DNA of 20,688 nucleotides from the NCBI GenBank assembly GCA_038326995.1, contig JBBQKP010000042.1, positions 1 to 20,688 of the forward strand, given 5' to 3'. The stretch is from JBBQKP01 sp038326995. GTDB lineage: Bacteria > Planctomycetota > Phycisphaerae > Tepidisphaerales > Tepidisphaeraceae. Both the position numbers and the translations under genes were made by a program. Positions 13,812-20,688 of this stretch are shown here, in pieces (within the stretch, counting starts at the first letter, position 1; the number at the start of each line of letters is the position of its first letter). The notes under the pieces were generated by a model. It had not been told where the DNA came from and ran no database searches. It saw nothing but the letters and a program-made list of their open reading frames with translations.

Positions 13812-15565
13812 TGGCCATCTTCCGATTTCTCTGGAACAACGCTGCTCTCATTCTGATCGCCGCGGCGTTCGCATGGGCTGCGGGCACCGTGTGGACCCGC
13901 GCCGCCCGCTCCATCGAAGGCGAAAACGAAATCGTCCTTCGCGTGTGTCATTGGCAGCTCGAAACCGGTTACCGCGACGCCATCAACGAACTGGGCAAAG
14001 ACTTCTCAGATGACTACTTTAAACGCACAGGTAAACGCGTCACCATCATTCAGGACGCCATTCCCGAAACCGTCTACGGCCAGTTCGTCAGCACCAACCT
14101 CATCGGAGGCACTGCTCCAGACCTGATCTCCGTCGGCCTGGGTCTGAGCAACGTTATCTGGCGCGAGTATCTCAACCGATATTTCGTCCCGCTCACCAGC
14201 GACATCAACCGACCCAACCCGTTCAACGTCGGCACCAAACTTGAAGGCGTCCCGTTCAAGCAAACCTTCGTCGACGGCGGAAGGTCGTCGTACAACGAAG
14301 AGCTGCAGAACTACATGACCGTGCCCACTTCAGTCCACGCCATTAGGCTTTTTTATAACGTCGATCTGCTCGAAAAATTGACCGGACTCAGAACGCCGCC
14401 CAAAGAATGGAACGCCTTCCTGGCAATGAGTGAAAAAATCGGGTCGCAAAAGAAGGCGGACGGAACGCAGTACACGCCTTTGGCCTCGTCTAAGTATCAC
14501 TTCGGCGTCTGGGCCAGTACGGTTGCCGATCCACTCACCTGGACACTGCTCAAGAAGGCCGACTTTAATCGCGACGGTTATGTCTCGTCTGAGGAAACCT
14601 TCGCCGCGATCAAGTCGGGCAGGCTCAAGTTCGACGACCCGGCCATTCGCGCCCGTTACGCCATCATCACCCAGCTCACTCCCAGCTTCCCCGAAGGCTG
14701 GACAGGCAAACAGCGCGACGAAGCCGTCTTCCTGTTTGCCCAGCAACGCGCGGTCTTCATCCCCACAGGAACATGGGACGCCCGGTCGCTACAGCAGCAG
14801 GCGATCGACGCCGACGGGAAACAAATCTTCGAAGTCGGCATCATCGACTTCCCAAGTCCCACATCGACCGACCCGGTGTACGGGCCGTTCGCGCTGGGAC
14901 CGAAGTACGACAGGCCACTGCCCTGGGGCGGGTTTGGTATCACCCGAACCTGCAAGCACCCCGACGTTGCCTTCGAGTTCCTTCAATACATCTCAAGTCT
15001 CAAGGGCAACGAGAAATTCAACGAAATTGTCGGTTGGATTCCTGTCGTTGAAGGGGCGGCCATCCCGGAGAGTCTCCGAAGCTTCAAACCTACCCTTCGC
15101 GGCATGTATGGAAATTTCGCCCCCTTCGTGGGCGGTGAGACCAGCGTCCGCTTCGAACAGCTGAGCGACGTCTTCATTGCCGGGCGGATCAGCTTCGACG
15201 AGATGGTCAAGCAGTACACCCCCGCCTATCTCACAATGGGCGAAAAGGACTACACACTCGCCAAGCGAGATTGGAAACGTGGCAGTCTCGGGTCAGAACA
15301 GTTTCTGGTCACCATGCGAGAGAGCCTGAAGACCGTGCCCGCCGAGCGTCAGCGTGAAATGCTCTGGCGGTACGCCTCGCTTACCGCCCGCAGGCAGCTC
15401 TTTCCCACGGTCGACCGCGCCTATCAAGTCAAGCTGATCGCAGACTCGGGCAAAGGATCGGGTGAGGGATCGGTTCAGTTACCCGCGCCTTATGAACTCA
15501 GCGCCGCCGCCCGAAGCCGGGCGAAGGAAAATCTTCGCAAGTCACTGGCCTTTGAGTCCAAGTAA
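13808..15565 (+). CDS. ABC transporter extracellular solute-binding protein, membrane-anchored, with an EF-hand-like loop
   Basis: Periplasmic-side receptor delivering a sugar-type ligand to the fused permease downstream. Seen, 585 aa: an N-terminal hydrophobic anchor (NNAALILIAAAFAWAAGTVW) without a lipobox, then a family 1 solute-binding fold (about 45-470) with PDLISVGLG, MTVPTSVHAIRLFYNVDLLEKL, VFIPTGTWD and PWGGFGITRTCKHPDVAFEFLQYI. Residues 252-263 (DFNRDGYVSSEE) form a canonical 12-residue EF-hand calcium loop with Asp252, Asn254, Asp256, Gly257 and Glu263. A C-terminal extension of about 100 residues follows, making it longer than the usual 400-450 aa. ATGATG at 13808/13811; 13808 overlaps the upstream stop and has AAGGAG (13794-13799) well placed. 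Ligand not predictable. Confidence 0.92.
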   Translation: MMAIFRFLWNNAALILIAAAFAWAAGTVWTRAARSIEGENEIVLRVCHWQLETGYRDAINELGKDFSDDYFKRTGKRVTIIQDAIPETVYGQFVSTNLIGGTAPDLISVGLGLSNVIWREYLNRYFVPLTSDINRPNPFNVGTKLEGVPFKQTFVDGGRSSYNEELQNYMTVPTSVHAIRLFYNVDLLEKLTGLRTPPKEWNAFLAMSEKIGSQKKADGTQYTPLASSKYHFGVWASTVADPLTWTLLKKADFNRDGYVSSEETFAAIKSGRLKFDDPAIRARYAIITQLTPSFPEGWTGKQRDEAVFLFAQQRAVFIPTGTWDARSLQQQAIDADGKQIFEVGIIDFPSPTSTDPVYGPFALGPKYDRPLPWGGFGITRTCKHPDVAFEFLQYISSLKGNEKFNEIVGWIPVVEGAAIPESLRSFKPTLRGMYGNFAPFVGGETSVRFEQLSDVFIAGRISFDEMVKQYTPAYLTMGEKDYTLAKRDWKRGSLGSEQFLVTMRESLKTVPAERQREMLWRYASLTARRQLFPTVDRAYQVKLIADSGKGSGEGSVQLPAPYELSAAARSRAKENLRKSLAFESK

Positions 15566-15576
15566 AGCTCTCTTCC

Positions 15577-17598
15577 ATGTCATCCAACTTCGACCGCGCC
15601 ATCGTCTCGATCCGTCATCACTGGGTGCTCTACTTCTTTGTATTGCCTGCGATTCTGCTGGTCGCGGTGTTTCAGTACTACCCTGCCGCCAGCGGGATCT
15701 ATCACAGCTTCTTCCGATGGAACGGGGCGGACATTGCCGAGTACAACGCGGGGCAGAACTACGTCGATCTCGCCAAGAACGACGCCTTTTGGCGCAGTTT
15801 CGAACTGGCGTTCATCCTTGGCGCGTTCAACGTTCTTAAAATGATTCCGGCGGTCGTGGTCGCAGTCTGCATTCACCGCTGCATCAGCTCGCGCGTTCAG
15901 TTCTTCTATCGACTCGCGTTCGTCGCACCGATGGTCGTGCCGGGGCTGGTCGTCGCCTTGATCTGGCGGACCTTTTTCTTCGATGCCAGCTACGGGCTGC
16001 TCAACCCGTTCCTGCAATCAACGGGTCTCATGTGGGTGCTGAGTCAGGCCGATTCCCTCCTAAGCTGGGGCGGCGTCTTCACTCCGCAGGCGTCACCGTC
16101 ATGGCTCGGCGAGCCCCGGCTCATCGTTCCCGCGCTGCTGCTGTTCGGGCTTCCGTGGGTCGGGTCGTTCGCGATCCTGATTCACCTCGCCAAGCTGCAG
16201 CAGATCAGCAAGGACGTCTACGAGGCCGCCGATATCGACGGTGTCGGCTGGTTCGGAAAATTCACCAGCATCGAACTCCCGCTCATCCTCGGTTCGATTC
16301 ACCTGCTGCTGGTCTTCGTCATCATCGACACGATCAAAGACGCGGGCACCGTCATGGCGCTGGCGGGAGTCAACGGCGGGCCCGGCGGCGCCGCCACCGT
16401 CCCCGCTCTTTTCATGTTCCAACGCGCCTTTACCAGCCAGCAGATGGGCGAGGCTTGCGCGATCGGCGTCGTCATCACGGTCGTCGTTTTGCTTTTGCAG
16501 AAAATCGCCGACCTCATCGTTCGCAAGGAACACTCGGGCTTTCATTTCGCCGGGTTTATCGCTCGCGGCGCCGTCGCAGCCATCGGGGGCATCATGCTCT
16601 ACTCCGGCGCGTCCTGGCTCATTGGTATTCCACTGCTCATGGTCGGATTGCCGTGGGAACTGCTGTTCAAGTGGTATCGCAAGTGGGAAAAAGAAAGCCT
16701 CGCCGAAGCTCGACGTGTACACGACCGGCAGCCGTTTGTCAGGCCGCCAGTGCGTGAACTCACTGCCGGGCAGAGGAAGTTTCGTCAGGTCGGGCTGAGC
16801 CTGCTCAAACACGGCACGATTCTAGCCGTGCTTCTGGTCGCCTATCTGCCCGTATGGCTGATGGTCGTGGTCAGCTTCAAGACCAATCAACAGTTCTACG
16901 CCGACCCGCTGTCGATCACTTTTCCTCTCATCGGGCAGAATTGGGTCGAGGCCCAGAAAACCATCATGCCCAACGTCGCCAACACGCTTTACTTCGCCGG
17001 CAGCGCGACGGTGTTGATTCTCATCATCGGCCTTGCCAGCGCGTACTTCTTCGCCCGACGAAACATGCCCGGACAGGCCATCCTCTGGAACCTCATCCTG
17101 ATCCTGATGATGATGCCGACGATCGCCAATCTCGTGCCGCTGTTCGGGCTGTTACGCGATCTCAATCTGCTGAACTCGCTGACCGCGTTGATCCTGGTCG
17201 GCGCCTCGGGCGGCGTCGTGTTCGCCACGTTCATCCTCCGTAATTTTGTCGCCGACATTCCAAAGGACCTCTTCGAAGCCGCCGACATCGACGGCGCGTC
17301 GCACCTCTCACAGCTCTGGCGCGTCGTGTTACCTCTTTCAGGCCCTGCCTTGGGAACCGTCGCCGTCATGCAGTTCATCGCGATGTGGAACGAGTTCATC
17401 CTGCCGCTGGTCATCATGCGCGACTCCAACCTCTTGCCCGTCATGGTGCAACTGCTTCGCCTCAACGGCGAGTACATCAAGTACTGGGGACCGCTCATGG
17501 CCGGCTACGCGATGGCGTCGCTCCCAATCATCATCCTGTTCACCCTCAGCATGCGACTGTTCGTTCGCGGCCTTTCCGAAGGCGCGGTCAAGGGATGA
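15577..17598 (+). CDS. ABC transporter permease, MalF-like and MalG-like halves fused in one polypeptide
   Basis: Inner-membrane channel of a carbohydrate-type (CUT1-like) importer. Seen, 673 aa, about twice the size of a single permease. The N-terminal half resembles MalF/UgpA with an EAA loop EAADIDGVGWFGKFTSIELPL starting at Glu216. The C-terminal half resembles MalG/UgpE with a second EAA loop EAADIDGASHLSQLWRVVLPL starting at Glu567, WNEFILPLV, and the typical ending GAVKG. Between them, about residues 325-365, are two extra hydrophobic segments and a charged linker, which would keep both halves in the right topology. One open frame, no frameshift signs. It begins 11 nt after the solute-binding gene with no clear Shine-Dalgarno. 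No ABC ATPase follows, so a shared MalK/MsmK-type ATPase elsewhere is expected. Confidence 0.93.
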   Translation: MSSNFDRAIVSIRHHWVLYFFVLPAILLVAVFQYYPAASGIYHSFFRWNGADIAEYNAGQNYVDLAKNDAFWRSFELAFILGAFNVLKMIPAVVVAVCIHRCISSRVQFFYRLAFVAPMVVPGLVVALIWRTFFFDASYGLLNPFLQSTGLMWVLSQADSLLSWGGVFTPQASPSWLGEPRLIVPALLLFGLPWVGSFAILIHLAKLQQISKDVYEAADIDGVGWFGKFTSIELPLILGSIHLLLVFVIIDTIKDAGTVMALAGVNGGPGGAATVPALFMFQRAFTSQQMGEACAIGVVITVVVLLLQKIADLIVRKEHSGFHFAGFIARGAVAAIGGIMLYSGASWLIGIPLLMVGLPWELLFKWYRKWEKESLAEARRVHDRQPFVRPPVRELTAGQRKFRQVGLSLLKHGTILAVLLVAYLPVWLMVVVSFKTNQQFYADPLSITFPLIGQNWVEAQKTIMPNVANTLYFAGSATVLILIIGLASAYFFARRNMPGQAILWNLILILMMMPTIANLVPLFGLLRDLNLLNSLTALILVGASGGVVFATFILRNFVADIPKDLFEAADIDGASHLSQLWRVVLPLSGPALGTVAVMQFIAMWNEFILPLVIMRDSNLLPVMVQLLRLNGEYIKYWGPLMAGYAMASLPIIILFTLSMRLFVRGLSEGAVKG

Positions 17599-17653
17599 AG
17601 CACGATGTCTAATTCAAGCCATCTCTCCCAGTCCGGCAAGGCTGGCAAGCCAT

Positions 17654-17689
17654 GTCTGTCTCACTTCGCGTGATAGTGTCCTGACAGAC
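17654..17689. terminator. Candidate hairpin between convergent permease and SIMPL genes
   Basis: GTCTGTC (17654-17660) pairs perfectly with GACAGAC (17683-17689). Inside, TCAC (17661-17664) pairs with GTGA over a TTCGC loop, leaving a one-sided internal loop. It lies in the 120-bp gap between two converging genes, the expected place for a bidirectional terminator, but no U-tract follows on either strand. Confidence 0.35.
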
Positions 17690-17718
17690 GGTCCAGACAC
17701 CGCATTCTAAATCCATCG

Positions 17719-18480
17719 TCACTTGCCCGATTCGATCGCGAACTCGCATGAGACGACGGCCTTCACGACCTTGCTCACGCTGCTCGTGTCGTTTTGCCCG
17801 CCGTCGCTGACGTCGGTCGTGAGAGGCGGCGTGATCTGAAAAACGCCCTGACTCGCCGAGCGGAGATCGCCCAGCCGCCCGCCGCCACTGGCGATCAACC
17901 GAACCGCACGTTCGCGAGCGTTCTTGCTCGCCGCGGCAAGCATTTCCAGCTTCATCTCCTCGAGCTTGCTGAAGAGATATCTGGGCGGATTCGCGTCGAG
18001 CTCCACGCCGAACTTGATCAACGACCCCGCCTCGCGTCCCAGCTTCTCGATGACTTTTACATCCTCAGACTGGACATAAAAACCCTGGCTCACCACGTAG
18101 TATTCGATGGTGTTGGTCGAGTTGCCTTCCTTGTCGCGGATATACCGCTGGTCGATGCTGACTTGTCCAAGCCCGACCGATTTCTCCTCAAATCCGCCGA
18201 CGTTCTTCAGCATGTCGAGCAGCAGAGTCCGCTGTTCAGCGAGAATTTTATACGCCTCGACGAGCGTTGGATTGCGTGTCGAGATTTGTCCCGACCATTG
18301 CCCCACGTCAGACACGATCGCCTTCTCCGCGAAGCCGCGAACATTGATCGTCTGCTCGCGAAGCTTCACGCTTTCGAAACTTCTCCGCGCCAGTTGCGTC
18401 GAAATCACCACCGCGACCGGCATGGTCAAACCAAAAAGCAGGAGCCAGAAAAAGTTGAGTCGGGTATTGGAAAGTTGCAT
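17719..18480 (-). CDS. SIMPL-domain (DUF541) protein with N-terminal membrane anchor
   Basis: Member of the SIMPL family, named for a mammalian signalling protein; bacterial members are periplasmic or membrane-bound and mostly uncharacterised, some linked to oxidative stress. Seen, 253 aa: one transmembrane anchor (FFWLLLFGLTMPVAVVI, about 10-27), then the SIMPL fold from about residue 40. It opens with INVRGFAEKAIVSDVGQWSG, continues with VGLGQVSIDQRYIRD and YYVVSQGFYVQSEDVKVIEKL, and contains the signature AASKNARERAVRLIASGGGRLGDL. It ends with VKAVVSCEFAIESGK. The ATG at 18480 is fixed by a strong GGAGGAAG ribosome site seven bases upstream, the best in the window, with a promoter about 90 nt upstream. 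Monocistronic; convergent with the permease gene. Function in this organism unknown. Confidence 0.93.
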   Translation of the reverse strand: MQLSNTRLNFFWLLLFGLTMPVAVVISTQLARRSFESVKLREQTINVRGFAEKAIVSDVGQWSGQISTRNPTLVEAYKILAEQRTLLLDMLKNVGGFEEKSVGLGQVSIDQRYIRDKEGNSTNTIEYYVVSQGFYVQSEDVKVIEKLGREAGSLIKFGVELDANPPRYLFSKLEEMKLEMLAAASKNARERAVRLIASGGGRLGDLRSASQGVFQITPPLTTDVSDGGQNDTSSVSKVVKAVVSCEFAIESGK

Positions 18481-18484
18481 CGTT

Positions 18485-18492
18485 CTTCCTCC
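18485..18492 (-). promoter_or_regulatory. Strong Shine-Dalgarno sequence of the SIMPL gene
   Basis: GGAGGAAG, with GGAGG ending 7 nt before ATG 18480. It stands out because most other leading genes here have no Shine-Dalgarno sequence at all. Confidence 0.8.
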
Positions 18493-18572
18493 ATGATGAA
18501 CAGTTGACCAAAAATCTCTGCGACGTCATCCATGACGCACGCGAACCGGTCTGTGTAACACGACCATCTGAA

Positions 18573-18601
18573 ATTATCTAGATGAATTTTCTGCGCGTCA
18601 C
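18573..18601 (-). promoter_or_regulatory. Sigma70-like promoter of the SIMPL gene
   Basis: -35 GTGACG (18601-18596), 17-nt spacer, -10 GATAAT (18578-18573): four of six and five of six matches to the consensus. The expected start near 18566 gives a leader of about 86 nt that includes the strong ribosome site. Confidence 0.45.
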
Positions 18602-18638
18602 ATTCATGGGAGATAACCGCAGTTGTCACACGATTTTT

Positions 18639-20688
18639 TTATCGCTTGCCTTCGACCAGCAAAAGTGCACCGGTGAATTCGTCGTCGCGGCCCTGATCGA
18701 CCGGGCCCGCCCATGTCGCGCTCGTGGCGGACGCATTCTGGTGCTGTGTGAAATTGAAACGCAGCAGGACCGGGACGGCCGGGACTGCGTTGAAATTCGA
18801 TCCGCCACCCGCCCCGCTACTCGTACTGGCCGACTGCATCGCACGGAACGGCACGGCAAGCTCGCCCCGCCATGAAGTCCCCTGGCTGGTGGTCGCGTAT
18901 CTCATTCCGCTCTCGAAAGACGTCCACGTGCCGTCGGCATTTTTTCGCTCCGCCCAGACTCCGCCGTTGGGCTTGAGTGCGACGTGCACGGGCAGACTGA
19001 CGGACCCGTCCGCAAAAACCGCCTGCATGACGACCTGCGTGAGGTCTTCGCCCCAAGCCCGGCGATAGTCATACTGCACGAAATTTTGGGCCGATCGCAC
19101 TGGCGATGTGTCCAGCCCGCCCACGTCGAATGCGAGATAAAACTGCTCGCTCGACCACGTCGCGAAGAGGTCGGTATTGGTTGCCGCGCGTGAGAGTTCG
19201 TGCGACTGAATTCCCGGGCGGTCGAGCATGCGAACGAGCGGGCCGCGACCAATCGCGTCGTCGGGCGTCCAGTCGTCGAGGCTGCCGTTGAGAGACAAGC
19301 CGCCCTCGCGCCGCTGCACGACGCTTACAGGCACACTCATGGGCACATTCGTCTGTCTGCGGGTGAAGCCGTGGGTGAAGGTGACGCCCAGAACGCCCTG
19401 CCCACTTCCCTGACCAGCATCCTGTCCAAAGCCTTGCCTGGCCGTGCCGACGGGAGGCTCGAGCCTGCCCGAATTGACGGTGGCGCGTACGCCCTGTCGG
19501 GTGACGCGGTAGACGTCCAGGGGCGGAACAAGCGTCGGCCGCGGCTCGATTTGCCACGCGGTTGGCAGCTGTGTGAACTGGAGCGAATTGTCGTCGGGTG
19601 TGGTATCGCTGGCATTATAGATATCGACGCCCAGACTGACTTCGATCAGCGGCATCGGCCTTTCGCCTCGCTCGTCGAGCGGCTGAGGCAGGACGGAAAA
19701 CGCCGTCGCCCGGCCGATGATCAGCGGTTTTTCCTGCGGCTCCATCCATTGCAGCATGCGCTGGTTCAGCGGCGCACGCTCGACCGAATCTGCTGGCGCG
19801 CCGGGCTCACGCAACAAAATCGTACGCGCTAAAAGCGGCATTGCGGTTTCCCACGCATCCGCATCCTGAGTGCCGGTCATCAGGCCAAACACCGGATCAG
19901 GCTGTTGACGTGTTTGCAGTTCGACGGGCTTGGTCAGAAGACGCGCCATCACAAGTGCGTTGAGCACCTCGCCGCGCTCGCGTGCGAGGCGAAGGTATTC
20001 AAAATCCTGCTGCGCGCGGCGGAGCCACTTAAGCTGGATCGTCGGAAGCAGCCCCTCCTTGCCGAACCACTTGCCGGGATAGAACCAAACGATTTCATCG
20101 ACGGCGGCAGGTGAATCGACGGCGTCGATTGCGGGCAATGCCGGGCCGATGCGGACGGTGGACGCGTTTCGTAAAAACGCAAGCCACGCCCACAGCCGAA
20201 CGTCCTGCTCGCTCGTTCCGTAACCACCCTGGGGCACGAGTCCCTCGCCCGTCGCGTCGAGCCACGTGGGCGGCTGACGCAGCAATTCGGGCCAGCTTTG
20301 CGTCGGCTGATTCGTGACCAGTGGCGTGGCGAAATTGATGAGCCGCTCGCGTGAGGGCGAAAGCACCGGCTCGCTCGCGCGGGGCAAAGTGGCGGCCTCC
20401 GGAAACGTCAACGGCGCGACGACCTTGATCCGCGGGCTCGAATCCAGCAGCAGCCGCGCTTCGCCGAGCAGACCCGAATCAGCCTCTGCCCCACCCGACA
20501 ACTTGATTTGATCGAGCCACACGGGCGAGCGAACGAGCCAGTCCAGCGCATCAAAATGCGCGGCGGCGGCCTCCCAATACTGCAGCCGCGCCGACGCCGG
20601 CCAGTTCGGCAGCGCGTCGGGCACGGGCATCGGCCACATGCCAAGAGGCGTGCGGTCCGCGAAGGCCGACCCGTCGAGCCAGGGCCTT
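18639..20688 (-). CDS. DUF4091 glycoside-hydrolase-like protein with C-terminal CBM9-like domain, 5' end outside window
   Basis: The frame is open through the right edge (reading PWLDGSAFADRTPLG before the first internal Met at 20639), so the N-terminus is missing. Seen in about 683 residues, numbered from that Met: the end of a DUF4091-type domain, with RLWAWLAFLRNAS, EIVWFYPGKWFGKEGLLPTI and LKWLRRAQQDFEYLRLARE (about 145-225). A beta-rich middle follows, then a Gly/Gln linker (QGFGQDAGQGSGQG, about 400-415). Last is a CBM9-like carbohydrate-binding domain (LSLNGSLDDWTPDDAIGRGP, then DLFATWSSEQFYLAFDVGG) to the end. DUF4091 proteins are predicted extracellular glycan-active proteins but few are characterised. 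A probable role is polysaccharide binding or degradation, with a signal peptide expected upstream. Domain calls are good, activity unproven. Confidence 0.85.
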   Translation of the reverse strand, partial: RPWLDGSAFADRTPLGMWPMPVPDALPNWPASARLQYWEAAAAHFDALDWLVRSPVWLDQIKLSGGAEADSGLLGEARLLLDSSPRIKVVAPLTFPEAATLPRASEPVLSPSRERLINFATPLVTNQPTQSWPELLRQPPTWLDATGEGLVPQGGYGTSEQDVRLWAWLAFLRNASTVRIGPALPAIDAVDSPAAVDEIVWFYPGKWFGKEGLLPTIQLKWLRRAQQDFEYLRLARERGEVLNALVMARLLTKPVELQTRQQPDPVFGLMTGTQDADAWETAMPLLARTILLREPGAPADSVERAPLNQRMLQWMEPQEKPLIIGRATAFSVLPQPLDERGERPMPLIEVSLGVDIYNASDTTPDDNSLQFTQLPTAWQIEPRPTLVPPLDVYRVTRQGVRATVNSGRLEPPVGTARQGFGQDAGQGSGQGVLGVTFTHGFTRRQTNVPMSVPVSVVQRREGGLSLNGSLDDWTPDDAIGRGPLVRMLDRPGIQSHELSRAATNTDLFATWSSEQFYLAFDVGGLDTSPVRSAQNFVQYDYRRAWGEDLTQVVMQAVFADGSVSLPVHVALKPNGGVWAERKNADGTWTSFESGMRYATTSQGTSWRGELAVPFRAMQSASTSSGAGGGSNFNAVPAVPVLLRFNFTQHQNASATSATWAGPVDQGRDDEFTGALLLVEGKR

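Noticed and set aside
16099..16812. 237-codon minus-strand frame within the permease gene
   Set aside because: Shadow frame; a charged, Asp/Gln-rich sequence antisense to hydrophobic permease codons.

Overview
The window looks like a chromosomal stretch of a planctomycete, most likely of the class Phycisphaerae. I base this on gene families, not on a marker gene. The pointers are a short prepilin-type protein with a planctomycete-style N-terminus and a C-terminal FGHGGARWID motif, a secreted PA14 / beta-propeller / DUF1080 (3-keto-disaccharide hydrolase) protein, a DUF4091-CBM9 protein, a SIMPL protein, a cluster of short GC-rich palindrome-like repeats between genes, and very sparse Shine-Dalgarno sequences. 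Base composition is moderately GC-rich throughout and I see no sign of a recent insertion: no transposase, integrase, tRNA, rRNA or CRISPR array.

Layout. 1-1065 (-): 5' part of an alpha-glucan (glycogen) phosphorylase that runs off the left edge. 1253-2278 (+): a Gfo/Idh/MocA oxidoreductase. 2327-4291 (-): a tight four-gene operon, read from right to left as prepilin-like protein, HEAT-like lipoprotein, RsbW/SpoIIAB-type anti-sigma ATPase and STAS antagonist. 4292-4656: gene-free, with a strong two-tier hairpin and phased TGTCACT repeats. 4657-5664 (-): sodium/calcium antiporter. 5665-6424: long gene-poor gap with four copies of a REP-like element and a 15-bp tandem repeat next to mutS. 6425-9091 (+): mutS. 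9123-11771 (-): the PA14/propeller/DUF1080 protein. 11855-12811 (-): argB. 12891-17598 (+): an ABC sugar-type import operon of a lipoprotein, a membrane-anchored solute-binding protein carrying an EF-hand loop, and a single polypeptide that fuses the MalF-like and MalG-like permeases. 17719-18480 (-): SIMPL protein. 18639-20688 (-): DUF4091/CBM9 protein that runs off the right edge.

How they fit. Much of the window concerns carbohydrate handling: glycogen phosphorolysis, an NAD(P)-type sugar oxidoreductase, a probable glycoside-processing secreted protein, a sugar-type importer whose ATPase must be encoded elsewhere, and a glycoside-hydrolase-like protein with a carbohydrate-binding domain. 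The remainder is housekeeping (mutS, argB), ion transport and a partner-switching regulatory module.

The observation I consider most worth testing concerns transcription starts. Five of the nine transcription-unit-leading genes have a TANNNT box ending only 6-8 nt before the start codon and no Shine-Dalgarno sequence; a sixth has one at 4 nt. The one leading gene with a textbook Shine-Dalgarno instead has its promoter about 90 nt upstream. This suggests widespread leaderless transcription in this organism.
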